Both the position numbers and the translations under genes were made by a program. This document shows positions 24,133 to 31,735 of a stretch of DNA of 41,213 nt, piece by piece (position 1 is the first letter of the stretch; each line of letters begins with the position of its first letter). Under the pieces are notes generated by a model that was given only the letters and a program-made list of their open reading frames with translations, ran no database searches and was not told where the DNA came from. The stretch covers positions 1-41,213 of the forward strand of contig DASZCR010000186.1 in NCBI GenBank assembly GCA_035942915.1, written 5' to 3'. This DNA comes from DASZCR01 sp035942915 (lineage in GTDB: Bacteria > Acidobacteriota > Blastocatellia > Pyrinomonadales > Pyrinomonadaceae).

Positions 24133-25305
24133 ATGATTAATCAGGAACGCATCAAGGCTCTTCTGCTCGAACTCGTACAGATTCCCAGCCACTCGCGCAA
24201 GGAACGCGAGGTAGCCGAACGCGTCAAACAGCTTTGCGAAGAACTCGGCGCGGAGGTTGAGATAGACGACGCCGGAGAGAAGGTCGGAGGCAACACCGGC
24301 AACGTCATCGCACGCTTTCGCGGCAACATCCCCGGCGCGGACGCCATCATGATGAGCGCGCACATGGACACGGTCGTTCCCGGCGAAGGAGTCAAGCCCA
24401 TCGTCGAGGGCGACATCATCCGCACCGACGGCACGACCGTCCTCGGCGGCGACGACAAGTCCGGCATCGCCGTCATCATCGAAACCATCCGTTGCTTGCA
24501 GGAGCAGAACATCCCGCACACGGACATCGAGGCCGTCTTCTCCATCTGCGAAGAGGTCGGACTGCTCGGCGCCAAGAACGTCGACGTGTCCAAATTGCGC
24601 GCCCGCTACGGTCTGGTCTTCGACTCCGACGACCCCGGCTTCCTCTTCACCAAAGGCCCTTCGGCCAACCACTTCGAGTTCAAAATCTACGGGCTTGAAT
24701 CGCACGCGGGCGTCGCGCCCGAACAGGGCATCTCGGCCATTCGCATCGCCGCCGAAGGCATCGCCAAGATGAAACTCGGACGCATCGACCACGAGACGAC
24801 TGCCAACATCGGCGTCATACAGGGCGGCGAGGCGACCAACATCGTCACCAACTTCGTCCGCCTGCGCGGCGAGGCGCGCTCGCTCGACGAAGCGAAGCTC
24901 AACGCGCAGACCGAGCACATGATTGAATGTTTGAGAGAGGCCGCCGAACGCTACGAGGTGACGGTCGCGGGCGTGACGACGCGCGGACGCGTCGAGGCCG
25001 AAGTCTCACGTGAATACTCGGCGATGGACGTGCCCGACAGTTCGCGTGTCGTCCAACTCGTCTTCGACGCCGCGCGTCGCATGGGGCTTGAAGTCAAGAC
25101 GATGGCTTCGGGCGGCGGCTGCGACGCCAACATCTTCAACAAGCGCGGCATCGAGTGTGCCAATCTCGGCACAGGGATGCGCGCCATTCACACCGTCAAA
25201 GAGTGGCTCGATGTCAAAGACCTCTACGCGGCCACCGAGATGACTCTGGAAATCATGCGTCTGAACGGCGAGCGCGCTCAGCAGCAGCAAGCCGGACAGG
25301 CGTGA
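24133..25305 (+). CDS. M20-family metallopeptidase, PepT-like
   Basis: A 390-residue zinc peptidase. Catalytic features in order: MMSAHMDTVVPG (first zinc His and Asp), TTVLGGDDKSGIAVIIE (bridging Asp), FSICEEVGLLGAKNVD (the Glu-Glu pair), VFDSDDPGF (Asp ligand), and IHTVKEWLDVKDL near the C-terminus (last His). The dimerisation domain is inserted at about 185-290 (FKIYGLESHAGVAPEQGISAI). It should act as a cytoplasmic aminopeptidase such as a tripeptidase; no signal peptide is present. GAGGAG six bases before the ATG at 24133 fixes the start. The frame is open upstream but overlaps the acyltransferase gene there. It ends directly against the era frame. Confidence 0.9.
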   Translation: MINQERIKALLLELVQIPSHSRKEREVAERVKQLCEELGAEVEIDDAGEKVGGNTGNVIARFRGNIPGADAIMMSAHMDTVVPGEGVKPIVEGDIIRTDGTTVLGGDDKSGIAVIIETIRCLQEQNIPHTDIEAVFSICEEVGLLGAKNVDVSKLRARYGLVFDSDDPGFLFTKGPSANHFEFKIYGLESHAGVAPEQGISAIRIAAEGIAKMKLGRIDHETTANIGVIQGGEATNIVTNFVRLRGEARSLDEAKLNAQTEHMIECLREAAERYEVTVAGVTTRGRVEAEVSREYSAMDVPDSSRVVQLVFDAARRMGLEVKTMASGGGCDANIFNKRGIECANLGTGMRAIHTVKEWLDVKDLYAATEMTLEIMRLNGERAQQQQAGQA

Positions 25306-25326
25306 GTGGACGAGCACAGGTCGAGC

Positions 25327-26250
25327 ATGTCTGAAAACGCGGAACATGAGCCATACCGCAGCGGCTACGTGGCGCTCGTGGGGCGGCCGAACGCGGGGAA
25401 GTCGACGCTCCTGAACCGTCTCGTCGGAGAGAAGATTGCTGCCGTCTCGAACAAGCCGCAGACGACGCGCCATCAGATTCAGGGCATCATCACCAGAGAG
25501 CGCGGCCAGATTGTTCTGGTCGATACGCCGGGCGTCCACCAGCCCGGCTACCTGCTCAACCGGCGGATGATGGCCGCCGTCCACGACGCCCTCGAAGGCG
25601 TCCATCTCGTCCTCCTCATCCGCGACGCTTCCGTCTCCACAGGCAACGGCGACCGCTTCGTCCTCGACCTCGTCCGCCAGTCGGAAAAGCCTGCGCTGCT
25701 GCTGCTCAACAAGACCGACCGCATCGCCGACAAGTCGCAACTGCTGCCCCTCATGGAATGGTACGCGCAATCGCACGAATGGCGCGCCGTCGTGCCGCTC
25801 TCTGCGCGCACGGGCGACATGGTCGAGAAGCTGATTGACGAAATCATCAAGCACCTGCCCGAAGGCGAGCCGCTCTTTGACGAGGACGAGTTGACCGACC
25901 AGCCCATGCGCGCCATCGTCGCAGAGATTGTCCGCGAGAAGATTTTGCAGACGACCGGCGAGGAGATTCCTTACGTCACGGCCGTCGTCACCGAACGCTA
26001 CGAGGAGACGCCGGAACTGACGCGCATCTACTGCGCCATCTACGTCGAGCGCGCCTCGCAAAAACGCATCATCATCGGCAAGGGCGGCGAGCGACTCAAG
26101 GACATCGGCACGCGCGCACGTCAGGACATACAGGCGCTCATCGGCACGCGCGTCTATCTCGAACTCTTCGTTAAGGTCGAAGAGAACTGGCGCAACTCCG
26201 AACGCGCCCTCAACGAGCTGGGAATCACAGGAGAGAACGGTGATAAGTGA
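25327..26250 (+). CDS. era: GTPase Era
   Basis: A 307-residue Era. G1 GRPNAGKST (about 19-27), switch region TTRHQIQGIITRE, G3 VDTPGVHQPG and G4 LLLNKTD are all present. The C-terminal KH domain has the IIIGKGGERLKDIGTRARQDIQALIGTRVYLELFVKVEENW signature. Era binds the 3' end of 16S rRNA and assists 30S assembly. A GTG at 25306, directly after the peptidase stop, is an alternative start adding seven residues; the ATG at 25327 has only AGG upstream. The last codons (Gly-Asp-Lys) and the TGA stop lie in the first units of a heptamer array, so the native C-terminus may have been altered. prmA and rsmE follow. Confidence 0.96.
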   Translation: MSENAEHEPYRSGYVALVGRPNAGKSTLLNRLVGEKIAAVSNKPQTTRHQIQGIITRERGQIVLVDTPGVHQPGYLLNRRMMAAVHDALEGVHLVLLIRDASVSTGNGDRFVLDLVRQSEKPALLLLNKTDRIADKSQLLPLMEWYAQSHEWRAVVPLSARTGDMVEKLIDEIIKHLPEGEPLFDEDELTDQPMRAIVAEIVREKILQTTGEEIPYVTAVVTERYEETPELTRIYCAIYVERASQKRIIIGKGGERLKDIGTRARQDIQALIGTRVYLELFVKVEENWRNSERALNELGITGENGDK

Positions 26251-26321
26251 TAGGTGATGGGTGATAGGAGAAATCCTGTCTTTCTCTTATCACCTATCAC
26301 CTATCACTTATCACCTATCAC
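26240..26321. repeat. Inverted pair of heptamer arrays (GTGATAG / CTATCAC), era-prmA junction
   Basis: Left array 26240-26267: GTGATAA, GTGATAG, GTGATGG, GTGATAG. Core GAGAAA-TCCTGTC-TTTCTC (26268-26286). Right array 26287-26321: TTATCAC, CTATCAC, CTATCAC, TTATCAC, CTATCAC. The core stem is the same as in the lpxA-lpxI element, with a different loop. The era stop is inside the left array and the prmA ATG follows the right array by two bases. Confidence 0.95.
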
Positions 26322-26323
26322 TT

Positions 26324-27244
26324 ATGAGCTGGTACGCCGTTGACGTAACGCTGACGACGCGTGCGCGCGAGGCCGTCGAGTATGCTTTGACGGAGGCGGG
26401 CGCGTCCGGGACGGAGAGTGCTCTGCGTCCGGCCGGGATGGTTATCGAGGCGGGCGGCGAGCGCAGGAGCGAAGCGCGCGTCGCTGAAGACGAGTTCACG
26501 ACCGTCACCGGCTACTTCTCAGAACTGCCCGAAGTCGAACGCGTGCGCGACGCTCTGCGCGAAGCCCTGCGCATCTACGGGTTCGCGTCTTCGGACGTGC
26601 GCGAGGTGCGACAGCGCGAGGTGGCGGAACGCGACTGGCTCGCCGAGTGGAAGAAGACATGGCGGCCGGTCGCCGTCGGCGAACGTTTCCTCGTCGCGCC
26701 TTCGTGGAGCGAGGTCGCCGAGAGCGGCGAGGGCGACGCTCGCATCCTGATTCGCATCGAACCGGGCATGGCTTTCGGCACGGGCACGCATGAGACGACG
26801 CGTCTGTGTCTCGCGGCGGTCGAAAAATATTTTCGTGATGGGAGTTTCCTCGATGTCGGCACGGGCACGGGGATACTCGCCATCGCCGCCGCCAAGCTCT
26901 CTGAGGAAGCCTCGGTCGAAGCCTGCGACACAGACCCCGTAGCCGTCACGGTGGCGCACGAGAACGCGCGTGCCAACGGCGTCGCCGAGCGCATCAATTT
27001 CCGCGTCGGCTCGGTCGAAGACGACCCGGAAGCTTCGGCGGCGCTCGTCTGCGCGAACCTCACGGCCGACGTGCTCCTGCCGATGCTGCCCTCGCTCCTC
27101 AGCGCCACGCGCGAGCGCCTCGTCATCTCCGGCATCCTCGACACGCAGGAGCAGATGGTCGGCGCACGCCTCTCCGAACTCGGCGCGACCGACTACGAGG
27201 TGACGCGCGAAGGCGAGTGGATAGCGATGTCCATCAAACGGTGA
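26324..27244 (+). CDS. prmA: Ribosomal protein L11 methyltransferase PrmA
   Basis: A 306-residue protein. The N-terminal domain (MSWYAVDVTLTTRAREAVEYAL) is the L11-binding part. The methyltransferase domain has GMAFGTGTHETTRLCLAAVEKY, SAM motif I FLDVGTGTGILAIAAAKL, the acidic motif II ACDTDPVAV, NARANGV, and VCANLTADVLLPMLPSL with the family NxxA-like motif IV. It trimethylates L11. The ATG at 26324 gives the expected N-terminus; the frame is open upstream only through the repeat. There is no ribosome binding site, because the upstream 80 bases are the heptamer element. Expression may depend on coupling to era, whose stop is 74 bases away. rsmE starts three bases after its stop. Confidence 0.95.
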   Translation: MSWYAVDVTLTTRAREAVEYALTEAGASGTESALRPAGMVIEAGGERRSEARVAEDEFTTVTGYFSELPEVERVRDALREALRIYGFASSDVREVRQREVAERDWLAEWKKTWRPVAVGERFLVAPSWSEVAESGEGDARILIRIEPGMAFGTGTHETTRLCLAAVEKYFRDGSFLDVGTGTGILAIAAAKLSEEASVEACDTDPVAVTVAHENARANGVAERINFRVGSVEDDPEASAALVCANLTADVLLPMLPSLLSATRERLVISGILDTQEQMVGARLSELGATDYEVTREGEWIAMSIKR

Positions 27245-27247
27245 GCG

Positions 27248-28039
27248 ATGACGCGCAGACGATTCTACGCGCCGCGCGAATCTTTCGCGGACGACGGCGC
27301 AACGCTGTTTCTCTCGGAAGAGGAGACGCGCCACCTGCGCGACGTGCTGCGGCTGCGCGCGGGCGACGAGGCGTTTGTCTTCGACGGGGCGGGCGCGGAG
27401 TTTCGCTGCGTCGTGGCGGATGCTGGCGGACGCGGGCGTGACGGGCGGGCGCGCCTCGAAGTGCGCGGTCGCGTCGAGTCGGCCGTGCCGGAGTCGCCGC
27501 TTGCGCTGACGCTCTGCGCGGCGCTGCTCAAGGGTGAGAAGTTCGACCTCGTCGTGCAGAAGGCTACGGAATTGGGCGTGGTGCGCGTCGTGCCCGTCGA
27601 GACCAAGCGTGCGGAGGTACGACCGCGCAACAGCAGCGACGCGCGCGAAGCGACCGGCCGCCTTGAACGTTGGCGACGCCTCGCGCTCGAAGCGGCGAAG
27701 CAATCAGGCCGCGCGCGCCTGCCTGAAATCTCCGAGCCGCGCACGCTCTCGTCTCTCCTTGCAGATATTCACGCGGAAGAGGAACAGGGTGACCATGCGC
27801 GTCTGCTGTTCGCCGAACGCGGCGGAGGCTCGCTTGCGGAAGCGTTGGGCGGGCGCTGCGCGCTTGCAGCCGTGACGGCGCTCGTCGGCCCGGAAGGCGG
27901 GTGGGAGGATGCTGAGATTGAGGCTGGACGAGAGCACGGCTGGTCAATCGTCACGCTCGGCGGTCGTACGCTGCGCGCCGAGACGGCCTGCATCGCTGTC
28001 ACAGTCCTCCTGCAACACCTCTGCGGCGACCTCAAGTAA
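27248..28039 (+). CDS. rsmE: 16S rRNA m3U1498 methyltransferase RsmE
   Basis: A 263-residue SPOUT methyltransferase of normal RsmE length. The N-terminal PUA-like part has RRRFYAPRE and EETRHLRDVLRLRAGDE. The SPOUT domain has LCAALLKGEKFDLVVQKATELGVVRVVPVETKRAEV, RWRRLALEAAKQSGRARLPEI, ALVGPEGGWEDAEIEAG and VTLGGRTLRAETACIAV, the knotted SAM-binding region. It methylates U1498 of 16S rRNA. Downstream of prmA, a very common pairing. The start (ATG at 27248) is three bases from the prmA stop, so the two are coupled. No terminator is visible in the 126 bases after its stop. Confidence 0.96.
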   Translation: MTRRRFYAPRESFADDGATLFLSEEETRHLRDVLRLRAGDEAFVFDGAGAEFRCVVADAGGRGRDGRARLEVRGRVESAVPESPLALTLCAALLKGEKFDLVVQKATELGVVRVVPVETKRAEVRPRNSSDAREATGRLERWRRLALEAAKQSGRARLPEISEPRTLSSLLADIHAEEEQGDHARLLFAERGGGSLAEALGGRCALAAVTALVGPEGGWEDAEIEAGREHGWSIVTLGGRTLRAETACIAVTVLLQHLCGDLK

Positions 28040-28165
28040 ATAATCCGCTTTGCCTTTTTATTCGCGCGGGCGCAGAATATTGAGCGCGTGGAGGAACGCG
28101 GCGCGCGGGCGCGGCGTATGACATCACGCAGGTTAAAAAATCAGGAACGCGGAGCGATTTTCGAG

Positions 28166-28441
28166 ATGGCTTACAGCAAAGACGAGGCGGTAGCGCGTGC
28201 GCGCAAAGACCTCGCCGGGCGGCTCGGCGTCGGCGACGCGGAAATCTCAGAGGTCTCGGTCGAGACGGCCGACTTCCCCGACATGGCTCTGGGCGCGCCC
28301 GTCGAGGGCGAGATGAGCGGCATGATGATTACTTCGGGCTGGCGCATCCGCCTCAGCGCGAAGGGCAAGTCTTACGAGTACCGCGCCGACCGCAATCAGG
28401 TGCGGCTCTGCAACTACAAGGGCGCGAATCATCGAATTTAA
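28166..28441 (+). CDS. Small conserved protein of unknown function
   Basis: A 91-residue protein starting MAYSKDEAVARARKDLAGRLGV. The pattern A-x-x-DLA-x-RLGV, then SVETADFPDMALGAPVEGEMSGMMITSGWRIRLSAKGKSYEYRADRNQVRLC, resembles a small domain found as a repeat or stand-alone unit in various bacteria, in which LGxPxxG and a final YxYxxD...LC are conserved. No function is established that I can name. No signal peptide is seen. GGAG lies eleven bases before the ATG at 28166; the frame also opens at 28088, but that part is Arg-rich and unconvincing. A heptamer array begins right after its TAA. Confidence 0.7.
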   Translation: MAYSKDEAVARARKDLAGRLGVGDAEISEVSVETADFPDMALGAPVEGEMSGMMITSGWRIRLSAKGKSYEYRADRNQVRLCNYKGANHRI

Positions 28442-28443
28442 AA

Positions 28444-28513
28444 GTCTGAAGTCTAAAAGTTCGGAAGTCTGAAGTCCGCAAGCTGCTTCTTCGACTTGGG
28501 AACTTGAGACTTC
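28444..28513. repeat. Inverted heptamer/octamer arrays (GTCTGAA / GACTTGG)
   Basis: Left part 28444-28477: GTCTGAA, GTCTAAA, GTTCGGA, GTCTGAA with extra A bases between some units. Right part 28493-28513: GACTTGG, AACTTGA, GACTTC. The two are roughly complementary around a 15-base core. It starts three bases after the small protein's stop and ends 26 bases before the subtilase start. Same unit family as the lolD-start element. Confidence 0.8.
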
Positions 28514-28539
28514 GTAGTAGCAGTATCCGAGGTGAAGCA

Positions 28540-29973
28540 ATGAATAGACAGAATTTCGTCAAGCACCTGTCGCTGGCGTTGGTCATCGTTCTGGTCGCGG
28601 GTCTCGCCGGACAGTTCCGGCGCTGGCAGCGCGAGCGCGCCGCGTGGGTCGAGTCGCAGGCGGCTCTGAAGGCCAAGTTCCCCGAACACGAACGGACTGT
28701 GCCCGACCTCCGGCGCGAGGCCGACGACATCATCGTCCGCTTCAAGGCAGGCGTCGGACAGGAGCAGATTCGCGCCATCACGCGGCGGCTCAACGACGAC
28801 GTGGACGACCGCATTGAGGCGGTCGAAGGACTCGTCGAAATTAATGATTACGATGGACATCAGCCGCAGGATGTGGTTGACGAATACGCGTCGCTCCCCG
28901 AAGTTGAGTATGCGGAGTTGAATGAGCAAATCAACCTCGAAGACCCGCCGACGACTTCCAGCCCGCGCCTGAGCGCGACCGTCTCTTCGCCCAATGCGCC
29001 GAACGACCCGATGTTTGATGAGCAATGGGCGCTCGTCAACGCCGGTCAGCGCGAGGGCAAGAACAAGGCAGATATCAGCGCCCTGCTCGCTTGGGAGAAG
29101 ACGCGCGGCACGGACAACGTGGTCGTCGCCGTCCTCGACAGCGGCGTCGATTACACGCACCCCGACCTCATCAACAACATGTGGCTGCGCCCGGACTACA
29201 TCGCGCCCTACGAGGACGAGCACCTCGGCACGATTGACGACCTTCACGGCTTCAACGCCGTCGACAACCTGCGCGACCCGATGGACGACAACGGTCATGG
29301 CACGCACTGTGCGGGCATCATCGGAGCCGAAGGCAACAACGGCGAGGGCATCGCGGGCGTCAACTGGAAAGTCGATATCATGCCCTTGAAGTTCATGTCG
29401 GCCGGTGGTTACGGCACGACGAAGGATGCGATTGAGGCTATCAACTACGTCATCCAGCGCAAGCGCGACGGCGTCAACGTCCGCATCATCAGCGCCAGTT
29501 GGGGTTCGACGACGCGCTCGCGCGCGCTCGAAGACGTGATTCGCAAGGCGGGCGAAGAGGGCATTCTCTTTGTCGCCGCGAGCGGCAACTCGACGGCCAA
29601 CACAGACAAGCGTCCGCACTATCCTTCGAGCTACAAGTTGCCGAACGTCCTGAGCGTTGCGGCCCTGACGCGGCGCGACGAACTGGCAGGCTTCTCGAAC
29701 TTCGGCGCGAAGAGCGTCCACATCGCCGCCCCCGGCGCGGAGATTCTGAGCACGTGGCTCCACGGCGACTACCGTGAGGCTTCCGGCACTTCGATGGCGA
29801 CACCCGTCGTCTCCGGCGTCGCCGCACTCGTCATCTCCGTCAACCCGGACATCACGCTTGAACAACTGCGCACGCGTCTGCTCGACACGGCTGACCAACT
29901 CGACACGCTCAAAGGCAAGGTATCGAGCGGCGGACGCGTCAACGCGGCGCGCGCCGTCGGCGCAAGCGACTGA
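28540..29973 (+). CDS. Membrane-anchored or secreted subtilisin-like serine protease (S8)
   Basis: A 477-residue protease. Residues 7-25 (VKHLSLALVIVLVAGLAG) are a membrane segment or uncleaved signal. A propeptide-like region (about 45-125) contains DDIIVRFKAGVGQEQIRAIT. The catalytic triad is D200 (VLDSGVDYTHPD), H253 (NGHGTHCAG) and S418 (SGTSMATP), and the oxyanion Asn is in AASGNS. The domain resembles thermitase/subtilisin-type enzymes with a HPDL loop. It probably degrades peptides outside the cytoplasm. GAGGTGAA before the ATG at 28540 fixes the start. No immunity or inhibitor gene adjoins, unless the small gene upstream plays that part, for which I have no evidence. A long hairpin terminator follows. 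Confidence 0.92.
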   Translation: MNRQNFVKHLSLALVIVLVAGLAGQFRRWQRERAAWVESQAALKAKFPEHERTVPDLRREADDIIVRFKAGVGQEQIRAITRRLNDDVDDRIEAVEGLVEINDYDGHQPQDVVDEYASLPEVEYAELNEQINLEDPPTTSSPRLSATVSSPNAPNDPMFDEQWALVNAGQREGKNKADISALLAWEKTRGTDNVVVAVLDSGVDYTHPDLINNMWLRPDYIAPYEDEHLGTIDDLHGFNAVDNLRDPMDDNGHGTHCAGIIGAEGNNGEGIAGVNWKVDIMPLKFMSAGGYGTTKDAIEAINYVIQRKRDGVNVRIISASWGSTTRSRALEDVIRKAGEEGILFVAASGNSTANTDKRPHYPSSYKLPNVLSVAALTRRDELAGFSNFGAKSVHIAAPGAEILSTWLHGDYREASGTSMATPVVSGVAALVISVNPDITLEQLRTRLLDTADQLDTLKGKVSSGGRVNAARAVGASD

Positions 29974-30005
29974 CACGCGCGCGCACGGCGCATCAACTCG
30001 GACGT

Positions 30006-30053
30006 AAAGCACAAGCCCCTGTGAGCCGCTCCGCTCGCAGGGGCTTGTGCTTT
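30006..30053 (+). terminator. Terminator with perfect 16-bp stem
   Basis: AAAGCACAAGCCCCTG (30006-30021) pairs perfectly with 30038-30053 around a 16-base loop. The stem ends in TTT, with no longer T-run. It lies 32 bases after the subtilase stop and before the kinase gene. Confidence 0.82.
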
Positions 30054-30110
30054 GCTGGATTCGTCCGTCGGCTCTCTCTTTCGGCGGCCGTGTAAGGTTA
30101 TGATGACGGC

Positions 30111-31679
30111 GTGGGCGGCAGCGACACGAACAACTCTCCGAACGACTCTGCGAGCGACGCGACGATGCACGACGACGCCGAGCCGCCATTCGTGCTCGCC
30201 GTCGATGTCGGCACTTCGAGCGTCCGCGTCGCGCTCTACGACGCGCGCGCACGCGAAGTCGAGGGCACGCAGGCGCGCATCATGCGCGGCTTCCGTATCA
30301 CGCCTGACGGCGGCGCGGAACTCGATGCTGAGGTTGCCGTTGAAGAGGTCGCGCGCGTCATCGACGCCTCGCTCGCACGCCTTCCCCGCAAACTTGCCGC
30401 GCGCGTCGAAGCACTTGCGCTCACCTGCTTCTGGCACAGTCTTGTCGGCATCGACACGGCAGGTCGCTCTGTCACGCCGGTCTTCGGCTGGGCGGACACG
30501 CGCGCCGCGCGCTGCGCCGAGCGTCTGCGCGACGAAGCGGACATAGACCCTGCCGCGACGCATCTGCGCACGGGCTGTCGCCTGCACGCGAGTTACTGGC
30601 CTGCGAAACTGCTCTGGCTGCGCGCGGAGAGACCTGCGGCGTGGCGCGACGCGGCGCGCTGGCTCTCCTTCTCCGACCTGCTCCTGCTGCGCCTGTGCGG
30701 CGACTGTGCGACGAGCCTCTCGATGGCTTCCGGCACGGGGCTGCTCGACACGCGCGCCTGCACATGGGACTCCGCCTTAGCCCGACTCTTAAATCTGACT
30801 GAGGCGCATCTGCCGCGCCTTGCCGACGACGGCGAGACGTTGCGCCTCAACGCGCACTATGCCGCGCGCTGGCCTCTGTTGCGACGCGCCGTCGTCTTTC
30901 AGGCCATCGGCGACGGCGCGGCCAACAATGTCGGCGAAGGCTGTACGACGCCGCAGAGCGTCGCCCTCATGGTCGGCACGTCGGCCGCGTTGCGCGTCGT
31001 CTACGAAGGTGCGCCGCCCGACGAGTTGCCCGCAAGCCTCTGGTGCTATCGCCTCGACCGCCGTCGCATCGTCGTCGGCGGTGCGCTCTCGGATGGCGGC
31101 GGACTCTACGAGTGGCTTGCGCGTGCGCTCAACGTCGAGACGGACGAAGCGGCACTCGCGTCCATCGAGCCGGACGCGCACGGGTTGACGCTTCTGCCCT
31201 TCTGGGCAGGCGAGCGCAGCACGGGATGGAACGCGCACGCGACGGGCGGCATCCTCGGATTGACAGCGCACACGCGTCCGGTCGAAATCCTGCGCGCCGG
31301 AATGGAAGCTGTCGCCTATCGCCTCGCACACGTTGCGCGCGCGCTCGAAGCTTTCGCGCCGGGCGCGGAGATGCGCGCTTCGGGCGGTGCGCTTCGCGCT
31401 TCACTGCTCTGGCGACAGTTGCTGGCAGATGTGCTGGCGCGTCCCTTGTTGCTCTCAGGCGTCGCGGAGGCTTCGAGTCGCGGCGCGGTTTTGCTTGCGC
31501 TCGAAGCTCTCGGCAAGATAAAAAGTGTCTCCGACATGCCAGCCGGCGCGGGCGAGGCTTGCCGCCCCGATGCGGCACGTCACGCCATCTACAAACGCGC
31601 CGCCGCGCGCCAGCAGCGACTCTACGAGTTGCTCGTCGCAGACCAACGGGTCGCGCGCATTATCGACCGCGACGCATGA
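30111..31679 (+). CDS. FGGY-family carbohydrate kinase, gluconokinase-like
   Basis: A 522-residue kinase of the FGGY/actin-like ATPase fold. The phosphate-1 loop is FVLAVDVGTSSVRVALYDA. ALTCFWHSLVGIDTAGRSVTPVFGWADTRA and YWPAKLLWLR match gluconokinase-type FGGY enzymes. VALMVGTSAALRVV is the phosphate-2 region, and GGALRASLLWRQLLADVLARPLLL is the adenosine-binding part. The product could be 6-phosphogluconate, which would feed the pentose phosphate enzymes encoded next. Substrate assignment is inference. The start is uncertain: the GTG at 30111 has no ribosome binding site, and an ATG at 30165 (MHDDAEPPF) is equally possible. Confidence 0.85.
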   Translation: MGGSDTNNSPNDSASDATMHDDAEPPFVLAVDVGTSSVRVALYDARAREVEGTQARIMRGFRITPDGGAELDAEVAVEEVARVIDASLARLPRKLAARVEALALTCFWHSLVGIDTAGRSVTPVFGWADTRAARCAERLRDEADIDPAATHLRTGCRLHASYWPAKLLWLRAERPAAWRDAARWLSFSDLLLLRLCGDCATSLSMASGTGLLDTRACTWDSALARLLNLTEAHLPRLADDGETLRLNAHYAARWPLLRRAVVFQAIGDGAANNVGEGCTTPQSVALMVGTSAALRVVYEGAPPDELPASLWCYRLDRRRIVVGGALSDGGGLYEWLARALNVETDEAALASIEPDAHGLTLLPFWAGERSTGWNAHATGGILGLTAHTRPVEILRAGMEAVAYRLAHVARALEAFAPGAEMRASGGALRASLLWRQLLADVLARPLLLSGVAEASSRGAVLLALEALGKIKSVSDMPAGAGEACRPDAARHAIYKRAAARQQRLYELLVADQRVARIIDRDA

Positions 31680-31735
31680 CGGCCATTTCAGAAACGAAGC
31701 TTCAGAGAAACCGATTCACATAGAGGAACAACCGA

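Noticed and set aside
26261..26323. N-terminal extension of PrmA (residues such as YHLSPITYHLSL)
   Set aside because: These codons are the heptamer array read through; PrmA homologues begin at the MSWYAVDV type sequence.
28453..30252. Long open frame on the minus strand opposite the subtilase (599 codons)
   Set aside because: Arg/Val/Asp-rich mirror of the subtilase gene with no recognisable domain; the subtilase has an intact catalytic triad and a good ribosome binding site.
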